In this document: piece after piece, positions 18,003 through 26,152 of the stretch
How positions within the stretch are numbered: position 1 is the first letter of the stretch
Layout of the letters: every line of letters begins with the position of its first letter
Origin: Ignavibacteria bacterium
Lineage (GTDB): Bacteria > Bacteroidota > Ignavibacteria > Kapaibacteriales > Kapaibacteriaceae
Assembly: GCA_947495975.1 (NCBI GenBank)
Contig: CANMBE010000008.1
Span: 1-64,000 of the forward strand
Reading direction: 5' to 3'
DNA: 64,000 bases
Translations under genes and position numbers: made by a program
Notes under the pieces: model-generated
Told to the model about the DNA's origin: nothing
What the model saw: only the letters and a program-made list of their open reading frames with translations
Databases searched by the model: none

Positions 18003-19532
18003 TCATGCAACAACTGAAATGTGGCTCTTTTCTTCAACTGTCCTTAAGTACGCTTCCATGAGGACATCGTATGGGATGAGCTCATTTATTTCTGCTGGCA
18101 TAGGAATTGAGAATGCCTCTTTTATTCGAGACAGAACAGGAGTCCAGGCTCTTCTTAATCCTGCGGCATTACCTCGATTTCTAGGAATAGCTTGCGTTGC
18201 TTTAACAAACAGCCATAATCTCGAATTGCTAATCTCTTTGAGGTACCTCGTGCAATAGACATTCAAATATTCAATCCTCTTCTCAGCTTCATCATATCGA
18301 TTATTAAGGAGCAAATAAAAAGCATGAAAAATGACGATGAGTGAATTTGAATCCTGCTTAGATCGCGTTTCCATAATCATAGAGTTTAGAAAGGTCGTAA
18401 GTCGAAAATTTGACACGGATGATTGCTCTGGACTGTGCAATTTTAATAGCTCAGCAAGTTTGATGTAAGCGCCGTGAAGATTCCATCTTTCAATGGTGAG
18501 TTGATCCATTCGTTTGAAATTTGAATGAGATATTACATCACAATAGATATTGTTTGCGTTCTCTAATTCCATGTTCTGAAAGCTCGATGCAAAGAGTAGG
18601 CTTTGTGCTGCGAACCAATTTGGTCCACCATGAACAAGCATAGATAGGCACTCCTTGCCAAGTGTGCTATCTATACGCTTGCGTGTATAAATATCCGCAG
18701 CTATCCCTCTTAACAAGAATTCACCGTGACGTGCACGCTGAGAGAGATGATTATTGGCCGCCAAGTACGCGATAGCAAAATCACATTGTCTTTTTACCTG
18801 CTGGAAATCTTCAATGGTTTCCAAATAAGCAATTTCAGCGCGGTACAGATTTAGTGTCAGAATGTGTGAAGGTGACTTCAAAGACATTGACCGGATTAAC
18901 TCCAGCACGCGCTTGTGTTTTGACACATAGTATGAACGTTCGAGTCTAATGCTGTTTTGTTCAAGTCTAAGGCTGTCTAGTAAGCATTCAGATTCCTGCT
19001 CTGATACTAATGCAAATTCATACAGTCTTACCTTCGTACAATAAACTTCAAATTGAGAATGAAGGCTCCACAGGGCAGACGATTCGCGCAACAAAACCGC
19101 TAGTGGCAAACAGATATCTGTAAACTCGTATTTCTGCGCAACAGTTAGGGTTTTGCAAGCGATTGCATATCCAGCTCTACGAGAAGCACAACGCATGAGC
19201 AGTTGCGCTGCCACAAGCCCACTCATGCATTTGTAGTAATAGTGTAGATATTCTGAATGCTCTGGCTGATCCACTTTGATAAATAGCACCGAGCGTATCA
19301 GACGTTCATACGTCCGCGACTTCAGCGTGCGAAACCTTTGGTCTCCGGCATCAGTGCCGTAGAGATCTTTGGCAGCATCTTCATCGTTGGCATAGGTTTC
19401 GTTTGCCATGCCATTGAGGAATCTCCCTGCCAACGAGGTAGACGCTATATCGTCTTCAATGAGTTCGGGGAAAACCTTGGCTTTATCTGACTTTGATGTA
19501 ACAAAACTCAGTATTTCCTTAAGAATTTCCAT
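18003..19532 (-). CDS. Uncharacterised all-helical (TPR-like) protein
   Basis: A 509-residue protein I do not recognise. There is no signal peptide or membrane segment. The N-terminal ~90 residues (DEDAAKDLYGTDAGDQRFRT then LKSRTYERLIRSVLF) look like a small helical domain; the rest is a long run of helices with Leu, Ala and Tyr spacing as in TPR-like superhelices (RAEIAYLETIEDFQQVKRQC, FYLLLNNRYDEAEKRIEYLN). I have seen similar layouts in uncharacterised FCB-group proteins. Codon use is more AT-rich than in the flanking genes, so it may be acquired. It stands alone, converging on the AlbA_2 gene. A scaffold or signalling role is possible but unproved. Confidence 0.6.
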   Translation of the reverse strand: MEILKEILSFVTSKSDKAKVFPELIEDDIASTSLAGRFLNGMANETYANDEDAAKDLYGTDAGDQRFRTLKSRTYERLIRSVLFIKVDQPEHSEYLHYYYKCMSGLVAAQLLMRCASRRAGYAIACKTLTVAQKYEFTDICLPLAVLLRESSALWSLHSQFEVYCTKVRLYEFALVSEQESECLLDSLRLEQNSIRLERSYYVSKHKRVLELIRSMSLKSPSHILTLNLYRAEIAYLETIEDFQQVKRQCDFAIAYLAANNHLSQRARHGEFLLRGIAADIYTRKRIDSTLGKECLSMLVHGGPNWFAAQSLLFASSFQNMELENANNIYCDVISHSNFKRMDQLTIERWNLHGAYIKLAELLKLHSPEQSSVSNFRLTTFLNSMIMETRSKQDSNSLIVIFHAFYLLLNNRYDEAEKRIEYLNVYCTRYLKEISNSRLWLFVKATQAIPRNRGNAAGLRRAWTPVLSRIKEAFSIPMPAEINELIPYDVLMEAYLRTVEEKSHISVVA

Positions 19533-19753
19533 AAAAAATTCGATAAATGCTTTATTGTTGAGGCTATCCCTGTGTCTACAATATACAATATCACGTCAAT
19601 AAGACTGTAACAAATAAGCTATATCAGTAACGGGTATCGCACTTCGGATTTTCGAAGTTCGCATCATATGCATGAGGCCAATCACCGGTTAACGCTGTGC
19701 TTGGCTCATACAGGTATCGTAATGCGTGCAGATAATGCACGTTTGGGCTTAAT

Positions 19754-19762
19754 TAGGGGGCT
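19754..19762 (+). other. Intergenic copy of the TAGGGGGCT motif
   Basis: One of about ten plus-strand copies of this nonamer, and the only one clearly outside any coding sequence. It lies in the 281-base spacer 19533-19813, which otherwise shows only a short inverted repeat at 19641-19658 without a T-tract. Confidence 0.7.
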
Positions 19763-19813
19763 GCCATCTTCATTACACAGCTTATGAGATTTGATGGATC
19801 GTAAGATTGCTAT

Positions 19814-20824
19814 CTACACAATCGGTGGGGCGCCCTGGAAAGCCCCTTTCGCATGATCGTAGCCAGATTGCAGCATGCGTGACACGTCGTTTGACGTAAA
19901 ACTAACGATGCTGTTCGTGAGGTATTCCGTTGGGTTCTGAAATACTTTCAACTTACTTCCAAGCTTTGCGATCTCTGTGTCTAACATGTAGAGATCGGCT
20001 TCAACAACGCTGTGCGTCATCATAGAGAATGCGCGGTCTATCACATCAAGCAGGGCTGGACGTTTCACATGCGATCCAATGCGATCGGTGCCGATGATCC
20101 ACTCTGGCAATGTTACTGGACTACATACATACGTATGCACGCGCAGGTCAGAGGCGGGTGTGCCGGACGCAATAATTGTTCGTGCGTGGTCTACAACCTC
20201 TGTAGATGGTACAACATGGCGAAGACCACCATCGGAAAGACGCGCGCAATCGCCCCCTGATTTTTGCAAACGAATGTAGTCCATGATAAGCGGCGTTACT
20301 GCGCTTGCGAACACAAGATTCTCTACACCCTGATCATTCGTTGCATCGGTGCGCAGATCTTTGTTGGAATACCGACCCGTTACGTAATCTGTATAACCAA
20401 CCCGAACAGGGAAGCCAGATTTTGCAATGTTCGCATGTTTAACAACCGTCTTGTATAGCTGAAGAAGGGGCGCATGGTCCGCCATACCCTTCCACCCGGT
20501 GAATGACCCACCTTGTGCAACAATGCTTTGAGCAAGCTCGCCGGCACCACGCGGGTTCACCAGTGACCGAGGTCCCGTAACCTTTGTCTGCCAAAACACT
20601 TTCAATGATGTACATGCAACACGCAAATCTGCAATGGTTGTTGGCACACCTGAAACATACGTTGTGTTGCTAGAGAGATAGGCAGCATTGAGTGCACCAA
20701 CACTCACTCCAAACATTCCAACAACTGTATCGGCCTGCGGCAATCGCTCAAGTGTTGCAAGCAACGCTCCGGTTTGCCATGCACCACGAATGGAGCCACC
20801 AGAAAAGACGAATATGTGTTTCAT
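19814..20824 (-). CDS. Patatin-like phospholipase family protein
   Basis: A 336-residue protein with the patatin layout: the oxyanion loop GGSIRG (residues 9-14), the nucleophile elbow GVSVG (Ser41) and a later SDGG supplying the dyad Asp. It starts directly at the core fold (MKHIFVFSGG) with no signal peptide, so it is probably a cytosolic or membrane-associated lipid acyl hydrolase. Its ATG lies right after three octamer repeats (20825-20846). It is the last gene of the minus-strand run that includes korA and korB, but a metabolic link is not evident. Confidence 0.85.
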   Translation of the reverse strand: MKHIFVFSGGSIRGAWQTGALLATLERLPQADTVVGMFGVSVGALNAAYLSSNTTYVSGVPTTIADLRVACTSLKVFWQTKVTGPRSLVNPRGAGELAQSIVAQGGSFTGWKGMADHAPLLQLYKTVVKHANIAKSGFPVRVGYTDYVTGRYSNKDLRTDATNDQGVENLVFASAVTPLIMDYIRLQKSGGDCARLSDGGLRHVVPSTEVVDHARTIIASGTPASDLRVHTYVCSPVTLPEWIIGTDRIGSHVKRPALLDVIDRAFSMMTHSVVEADLYMLDTEIAKLGSKLKVFQNPTEYLTNSIVSFTSNDVSRMLQSGYDHAKGAFQGAPPIV

Positions 20825-20846
20825 GGTTACGGAGTTACAGAGTTAC
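20825..20846. repeat. Octamer repeats abutting the patatin start
   Basis: Read on the minus strand: GTAACTCT (20846-20839), GTAACTCC (20838-20831) and GTAACC (20830-20825), then the ATG. Same family as at 14525, 25597 and 27052. The preceding spacer contains a hairpin over the korB stop (20864-20889). Confidence 0.8.
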
Positions 20847-20863
20847 GAGGATGCTGCGAGAGG

Positions 20864-20889
20864 TAGCGTGAGAGCATACTCTTGCGCTA
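20864..20889 (-). other. Hairpin spanning the korB stop codon
   Basis: TAGCG/CGCTA (20864-20868 with 20885-20889) and AGAG/CTCT (20871-20874 with 20879-20882) form a stem with a symmetric two-base internal loop and a four-base top loop. The korB TAG stop (20887-20889) is inside the stem. No T-tract follows; octamer repeats do. Confidence 0.5.
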
Positions 20890-21939
20890 TCTCAGCTCTG
20901 CGTTCATTCCAGACAATTTCGCTGCACCCGGACACAACTCTTGTTGTGAAAGTGTATTGAGTGGACGCACACTAGAGTTAAGTACATCATGGAGTTCGTG
21001 ACCTTCAGGGCTGTAATAGATAAGCCCTGTGAGAACTTTTGATTCCATTCGTGCGTGTTGCAGCGCTTGTATTGCTGACAACCGATCTCCGGGCTCCCAG
21101 CCTTCAGCAAGTTTCTGCAGGTGCACAAGCGATCCGTCATGCATTGGAATTGATGTGGTAGTTCCTTCTGCATACGTTGCGGTGATCTCTGTTGAGAGGG
21201 GCACAAAGTCCATCGTTGCGGTGGCCTCCATGTGCTCGCGCACGAAGTCGTACGACTTTGTAGAACCTACGTTGTTGTTAAAGGTCACACACGGACTCAG
21301 CACATTCAAGAACGCAAATCCTTTGTGGTTGATCGCGGCCTTGATGAGGGGAATGAGCTGATCTTTGTCTCCGCTAAAACTCTGGCCCACAAAGGATGCT
21401 CCAAGTTCGAGCGCCAAGCCACAAAGATCAATCGATTCAAAAGGATTTACAGAGCCGGCCTTGCTCTTGGATCCCATGTCGGCTGTGGCAGAGTCTTGAC
21501 CTTTGGTGAGACCATAACAGCCGTTGTTCATTACGATATAGACCATGTTGAGATTGCGTCTCACTGCGTGCACAAACTGTCCCATGCCAATCGATGCTGT
21601 GTCTCCATCACCAGAAACGCCCAGATAAATGAGGTCGCGGTTCGCAAGGTTCGCACCTGTTGCAACCGATGGCATTCTACCATGCACTGTGTTGAAGCCG
21701 TGTGAGTTACCGAGGAAATAAGCAGGTGTCTTTGATGAGCAACCAATGCCCGACAGTTTAGCTACCATATGGGGCTCAATGTTTATTTCAAAACATGCCT
21801 GCACAATGGCTGCACTTATGCTGTCATGTCCACACCCCGCACACAACGTAGAGAGCGATCCCTCATAATCTGTGGTTGTATAGCCATGATCATTTGTAGG
21901 GAGCAGTGGGTGACGAAACTTGGGACGGAGATAACTCAT
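20887..21939 (-). CDS. korB: 2-Oxoglutarate:ferredoxin oxidoreductase subunit beta
   Basis: A 350-residue TPP- and iron-sulfur-binding beta subunit. It has LCAGCGHDSI and GIGCSSK (cluster cysteines), the TPP motif GDGDTASIGMGQ followed by MNNGCYGLTKGQ, and SPCVTFNN with a further cluster cysteine. With KorA it interconverts 2-oxoglutarate and succinyl-CoA plus CO2 using ferredoxin, in the oxidative or reductive TCA cycle. 2-Oxoacid specificity is inferred from overall resemblance to KorB. The ATG overlaps the korA stop by four bases, so the two are translationally coupled. Confidence 0.9.
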   Translation of the reverse strand: MSYLRPKFRHPLLPTNDHGYTTTDYEGSLSTLCAGCGHDSISAAIVQACFEINIEPHMVAKLSGIGCSSKTPAYFLGNSHGFNTVHGRMPSVATGANLANRDLIYLGVSGDGDTASIGMGQFVHAVRRNLNMVYIVMNNGCYGLTKGQDSATADMGSKSKAGSVNPFESIDLCGLALELGASFVGQSFSGDKDQLIPLIKAAINHKGFAFLNVLSPCVTFNNNVGSTKSYDFVREHMEATATMDFVPLSTEITATYAEGTTTSIPMHDGSLVHLQKLAEGWEPGDRLSAIQALQHARMESKVLTGLIYYSPEGHELHDVLNSSVRPLNTLSQQELCPGAAKLSGMNAELR

Positions 21940-23738
21940 GACGGTGGGTTCAGGTTATTGAGAATCTGCGTTGTGATGGTATCTGCAGTAATTGGCATAC
22001 CATCATAATTCAAGACAGCAATGAGTTTTGCGGGATCAACGTTGAGTTCGGTGATAAGCAATGAGCGCATTTGGGCATCACGATTTTGTTCAATCACGTA
22101 GATGCGCTGGTGAGTATTGATAAACTCCAAAACGCTTTCATGAAAGGGGAACGAGCGAAGCCGTAGAGCATCGAGCGCGTGTCCTTGCCCCCGTAAAATA
22201 TCGAGTGCTTCTTGAGCGCTATCTGTGGTGGTGCCAAAGTATATCGTACCATGTATTTGCGCGCCCTCATCGCGAGGACCTCGCACAGGTGTGTAGAGCA
22301 AGGTCTTTGCCGTGTTCCACTTCTTTGCAAGCCTCTCCATGTTGCGCACGTATGCAGCGGAATCTTCGGTGTAGACAGCAAACTCATCGCGCGAACTACC
22401 GCGCACCACGTACGAGCCCTTTGTTGGGTGTACAGCAGGGATTGTGCGGTACGGAATGCCGTCACCATCAACGTCTTCATACCGACCATAACGCTTGATG
22501 AGTTCGAGTTCTTCTGCGCCGTAGACCTTGCCTCTATCATAAACACGTTCATCATCCCACGTAAAGGGGGCACACATGTGGTCATTCATACCTAGGTCTA
22601 GGTCAGACATAACCATGATTGGTGTTTGCAAGCGCTCTGCAAAATCAAACGCATCGGCCGTCATGTTAAAACATTCCGTGGGTGTTGCCGGAAACAACAT
22701 TACATGTTTCGTATCGCCATGAGATGCGTAGGCAACTGACGTAAGATCCGATTGTTGCGTACGCGTTGGCATACCCGTACTTGGCCCCGTTCGCTGTACA
22801 TCTACCAACACCACTGGTATCTCAGCAAAATATGCGAGTCCCAGAAATTCATTCATGAGAGATATGCCGGGCCCACTCGTTGCTGTAAAAGACCGAGAGC
22901 CATTCCACGATGCACCGATAACCATGCCGATTGCAGCCAGTTCATCTTCTGCTTGCACGATGGCAAAATTTGCTCGACCATCGCTATCAATGCGGTACTC
23001 ACTTGCATATTCGTGAAATGCCTCAGCTACGGATGTAGATGGTGTGATGGGATACCACGCAACAACGGTAGCTCCACCATAGACTGCACCAAGGCCCGAC
23101 GCTGAATTCCCTGTGACAAGGATGCTTTCGCCAACAAGATCGCGTCGCTCACAGCGCATCGGTAGGGGATACGTAAGGTTTTGTTGGACAAAATCAATAC
23201 CAAGCTTCAAAGCTTTAACGTTTGGTGCAATCAGTTTTTCTTTACCAGCAAACTGTTCGCCCAATATCTCTTCGAGCACAGTGAGTTCAATTTCTAATAG
23301 CGCAGAGAGTGCACCAACGTACATCACGTTTTTAAAGAGTTGGCGCTGCCGAGGATCTGTGTATTCACGATTACACGTAGCCATGAGCGGTATGCCCAAA
23401 TACGTAATGTCGTCTCGAACAAATTCATCCGCAAGGGGCTTTGTGTTGTCGTACATGAAATAGCCACCGGGCTTTACGCTTGCCACGTCTTGCTTCATGC
23501 TTTGCGGGTTTACACTCACACATACATCTACTCCTTCTCTGCGTCCAAGGTAGCCCATTTCACTAACGCGAACTTCATACCACGTTGGCAGACCTTGAAT
23601 GTTAGAAGGGAAGATGTTTTTGGGCGAGACCGGAATTCCCATCCGGAATATGCTCTTGGCAAAAAGGTAGTTAGCGCTGGCAGAACCCGTTCCGTTAACG
23701 TTGGCAAAACGGACGACAAAGTCATTAATCATAGACAT
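21936..23738 (-). CDS. korA: 2-Oxoglutarate:ferredoxin oxidoreductase subunit alpha (gamma-alpha fusion)
   Basis: A 600-residue protein in which the gamma domain (about 1-190; FANVNGTGSASANYLFAKS, GYFMYDN) is fused in front of the alpha domain (from ESILVTGNSASGLGAVYGG; YPITPSTSVAEAFHEYA, TATSGPGISLMNEFLGLAYF, VDVQRTGPSTGMPTRTQQSD). This is the typical KorA arrangement. It supplies the CoA- and substrate-binding part of the enzyme. It is six bases downstream of the GltD-like flavoprotein, which strongly suggests an operon and a shared electron path. Confidence 0.9.
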   Translation of the reverse strand: MSMINDFVVRFANVNGTGSASANYLFAKSIFRMGIPVSPKNIFPSNIQGLPTWYEVRVSEMGYLGRREGVDVCVSVNPQSMKQDVASVKPGGYFMYDNTKPLADEFVRDDITYLGIPLMATCNREYTDPRQRQLFKNVMYVGALSALLEIELTVLEEILGEQFAGKEKLIAPNVKALKLGIDFVQQNLTYPLPMRCERRDLVGESILVTGNSASGLGAVYGGATVVAWYPITPSTSVAEAFHEYASEYRIDSDGRANFAIVQAEDELAAIGMVIGASWNGSRSFTATSGPGISLMNEFLGLAYFAEIPVVLVDVQRTGPSTGMPTRTQQSDLTSVAYASHGDTKHVMLFPATPTECFNMTADAFDFAERLQTPIMVMSDLDLGMNDHMCAPFTWDDERVYDRGKVYGAEELELIKRYGRYEDVDGDGIPYRTIPAVHPTKGSYVVRGSSRDEFAVYTEDSAAYVRNMERLAKKWNTAKTLLYTPVRGPRDEGAQIHGTIYFGTTTDSAQEALDILRGQGHALDALRLRSFPFHESVLEFINTHQRIYVIEQNRDAQMRSLLITELNVDPAKLIAVLNYDGMPITADTITTQILNNLNPPS

Positions 23739-23744
23739 GTTTCG

Positions 23745-25517
23745 TTACGCTCCTGCTTTTGCGGTGTTGTAAGAGAAGAGCTGCATGTCCCAGGCTGCTG
23801 TTGGACATCGCTCTGCGCAGAGTCCGCAGTGAAGACACACGTCTTCGTCCTTTACCATTATTCGCTTCGTTGGCAACAGATCAGATACTAGTAAGTCCTG
23901 CGTTAGATTCTGCGCAGGTGCTTTCAAACGCGATCGTAATTCAGCGTCAGTACCATTTGCTGTAAATGTGATACACGCTGTTGGACAAATGTCAACACAG
24001 GCGTCGCACTCAATGCAGAGTGGCTCGCGAAACACAGTTTGTATATCACAATTCAAACAACGTTCTGCTTCTTTCCATGCTGTTGCAACATCAAAGCCTA
24101 ACTCTACTTCCATCTTTCGATTGCACAGTGTGAGCTTTTTATCTGCCAGAGGAACGATGAAGCGTTGATCGATGGTCACCATGCTATCATAGCTCCACTC
24201 ATGGATACCCATCTTCTGACTCACAAGATTCACCATCGGATGAGGTCGGTCCGTGAGTGCTGTTCCCTTGCAATAGAGATCAATGGAGATTGCTGCTTGA
24301 TGCGCTTGCGCTACCGCGGTGATGATATTCTTTGGACCAAATGCAGCGTCTCCACCAAAGAACACCTTTGGAATGGTTGACTGATACGTCTTTTCATCAA
24401 CGACCGGCATGTCCCATTTGTCGAACTCCATACCAAGATCACGTTCAATCCACGGGAATGAATTTTCTTGACCAATAGCAATGAGTACGTCATCGGCAGG
24501 AATAAAGACGTGGGGTTCACCTGTTGGCACTAACGACCGTTTTCCATTATCGTCATACACAGCATGTACAATCTCGAACATCATACCTGTGAGTCTACCA
24601 TTCTCATGCACAAACGAAACCGGTACATGATTATCGAGAATTGGAATATCCTCGTGCATCGCATCTTCTTTCTCCCACGGCGATGCCTTCATTTCTTTGA
24701 AGGGGCTCCGTACGAGTACCTTTACATGTTCGCCCCCTAAGCGCCTAGCAGTGCGGCAACAATCCATTGCCGTATTACCACCACCTAGGACAATCACGTT
24801 TTTGCCGATTGACGATGTATGCTCATACGCTACACTCTGGAGCCAATCAATACCGATGTGGATGTGGGCTGCAGCTTCGTCTCGTCCAGGTATAGAGAGA
24901 TTCCTTCCACGCGGCGCACCGGTACCAACAAACACAACATCGTAATCTTTATCGATGACGCTTTTTAAGCTATCCACATATGTCAAAAACTGCGTGTGGA
25001 TTCCCATGTTGAGGATAAAGCCAACTTCTTCCTCGAGCACCGCAATGGGGAGTCGGAAAGAAGGGATCTGTGTGCGCATCATTCCACCGCCGGCTGGTTG
25101 TTCATCAAACAGATGAAGTTCATAACCAAGTGGCGCAAGATCTCGAGCAACAGTGAGCGATGCTGGACCGCCCCCTATCAATGCAATCTTTTTTCCATTC
25201 GAAGGGAAGGGGCCTTGTGGGATATACTCCGAAAGGTCGCCCTTGTTATCTGCAGCCACGCGTTTGAGTCGGCATATCGCTACAGGCTCTTCTTCTACGC
25301 GGACCCGTCTGCAGGCCGGCTCGCATGGTCTATCACATGTGCGTCCAAGGACACCCGGGAATACATTTGATTCCCAATTGACCATATATGCTTCGGTGTA
25401 TTTTTCTGCCGCAATGAGGCGGATATACTCTGGGACAGGTGTGTGGGCGGGGCAGGCGTACTGACAATCGACTACCTTGTGATAATATTCAGGATCCTTC
25501 GTGTTCGTAGGCTGCAT
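23745..25517 (-). CDS. GltD-like FAD/NAD(P) oxidoreductase with C-terminal ferredoxin domain
   Basis: About 590 residues. The start is taken as ATG 25517 (MQPTNTKDPEY); a TTG five codons earlier is possible. N-terminal GltD-type cluster cysteines are seen (CQYACPAHTPVPEY, RTCDRPCEPACRR), then an FAD site (IALIGGGPASLTVA) and an NAD(P) site (VIVLGGGNTAMDCCRTARRL). The C-terminus carries two [4Fe-4S] motifs (CIECDACVDICPTAC and CLHCGLCAERCPTAA). No GltB is present, so this is not glutamate synthase. Beside korAB and a NuoE-like gene it most likely moves electrons between NAD(P)H and ferredoxin or the Kor enzyme. That role is inference. Confidence 0.82.
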   Translation of the reverse strand: MQPTNTKDPEYYHKVVDCQYACPAHTPVPEYIRLIAAEKYTEAYMVNWESNVFPGVLGRTCDRPCEPACRRVRVEEEPVAICRLKRVAADNKGDLSEYIPQGPFPSNGKKIALIGGGPASLTVARDLAPLGYELHLFDEQPAGGGMMRTQIPSFRLPIAVLEEEVGFILNMGIHTQFLTYVDSLKSVIDKDYDVVFVGTGAPRGRNLSIPGRDEAAAHIHIGIDWLQSVAYEHTSSIGKNVIVLGGGNTAMDCCRTARRLGGEHVKVLVRSPFKEMKASPWEKEDAMHEDIPILDNHVPVSFVHENGRLTGMMFEIVHAVYDDNGKRSLVPTGEPHVFIPADDVLIAIGQENSFPWIERDLGMEFDKWDMPVVDEKTYQSTIPKVFFGGDAAFGPKNIITAVAQAHQAAISIDLYCKGTALTDRPHPMVNLVSQKMGIHEWSYDSMVTIDQRFIVPLADKKLTLCNRKMEVELGFDVATAWKEAERCLNCDIQTVFREPLCIECDACVDICPTACITFTANGTDAELRSRLKAPAQNLTQDLLVSDLLPTKRIMVKDEDVCLHCGLCAERCPTAAWDMQLFSYNTAKAGA

Positions 25518-25596
25518 TTTTCCGAAACCCAAGGTTGTGTTCGAAACGTCGTGCCGTAAAATCCGTAAAATTCACATAGGAAGCAATGGAGGGTAA

Positions 25597-25628
25597 GAAG
25601 TTACGGGGTTACATGGTTACGGGCTTAC
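25597..25628. repeat. Four octamer repeats in the nuoE-like to gltD-like spacer
   Basis: Minus strand: GTAAGCCC, GTAACCAT, GTAACCCC, GTAACTTC (25628 down to 25597), then TTACCCTCC. Upstream, after seven bases, is a perfect hairpin (25636-25655). The layout matches the hpnC-hpnD spacer at 27052-27110, where the repeats also end with GTAACTT and CCCTC. Confidence 0.85.
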
Positions 25629-25635
25629 GCAGCTA

Positions 25636-25655
25636 GGCAGGGCATGCGCCCTGCC
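25636..25655 (-). other. Perfect hairpin after the NuoE-like gene
   Basis: GGCAGGGC (25636-25643) and GCCCTGCC (25648-25655) form an eight-base-pair GC-rich stem with a four-base loop, six bases past the NuoE-like stop codon. No T-tract follows on the minus strand, so it is not a standard intrinsic terminator; it could protect the 3' end of the upstream message or attenuate transcription. Confidence 0.6.
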
Positions 25656-25661
25656 CTCCAT

Positions 25662-26135
25662 CTACGTGCATGCATCCAACAACGCGTCCATCTGCTCTTT
25701 GCTAGCATTCTCGTGGAACGTTTCGTTGATGGCAATCATTGGTGCACCGCCACACGCGCCCATACATTCAACTTCTTCGAGGGAGAATCTGCTATCATCA
25801 GTCTTTTGGTTGTGGCCTATACCGAGACGATCCTTAGCATGTGCATAGAGTGCTTCGCCCCCTCGCAACATGCAACTGATGTTGGTGCATACTTGCACAT
25901 GGTGCCGGCCCATGGGTTTTTTGAAGTACATGGTGTAGAAGGAAGCCACACCTAGGACGTGCACGTAGGGGAGTTCCATGGCGCGCGCCACTTCTTGCAT
26001 GACGTCTTCTGAGAGCCAGCCCCATTTTTTCTGAGCCATCCACATGACGGGCATGATGGCCGCTTTGGGGTCAGGATATTTTGCTTTGAGAGCTTCAATG
26101 CTCTGCAGTTCATCTGTACTGAATGTGGTGCTCAT
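25662..26135 (-). CDS. NuoE-like thioredoxin-fold [2Fe-2S] protein
   Basis: A 157-residue protein of the NADH dehydrogenase 24-kDa family. The helical N-terminus (LKAKYPDPKAAIMPVMWMAQ) is followed by HVLGVASFYTMYF and the [2Fe-2S] ligands C-x4-C (VCTNISCML) and C-x3-C (VECMGACGGAP). In complex I and in bifurcating hydrogenases this subunit pairs with the flavoprotein NuoF, which is not adjacent here. Its neighbours are the GltD-like flavoprotein and korAB, so it may be an electron-transfer subunit of that system. It may still serve a complex I encoded elsewhere; nuoE as a symbol would be acceptable. Confidence 0.85.
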   Translation of the reverse strand: MSTTFSTDELQSIEALKAKYPDPKAAIMPVMWMAQKKWGWLSEDVMQEVARAMELPYVHVLGVASFYTMYFKKPMGRHHVQVCTNISCMLRGGEALYAHAKDRLGIGHNQKTDDSRFSLEEVECMGACGGAPMIAINETFHENASKEQMDALLDACT

Positions 26136-26152
26136 AGGCTACAAAATACGAT

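Noticed and set aside
19641-19658. ACTTCG/CGAAGT inverted repeat as a terminator
   Set aside because: Six-base AT-balanced stem with no T-tract, not close to any gene end.
23745-25517. Annotation as glutamate synthase small subunit
   Set aside because: No large subunit nearby, two extra ferredoxin motifs at the C-terminus and location with korAB argue for another electron-transfer role.
25517-25532. TTG at 25532 as the start of the GltD-like gene
   Set aside because: The ATG five codons later gives the usual start and no ribosome binding site favours the TTG; kept only as an alternative.
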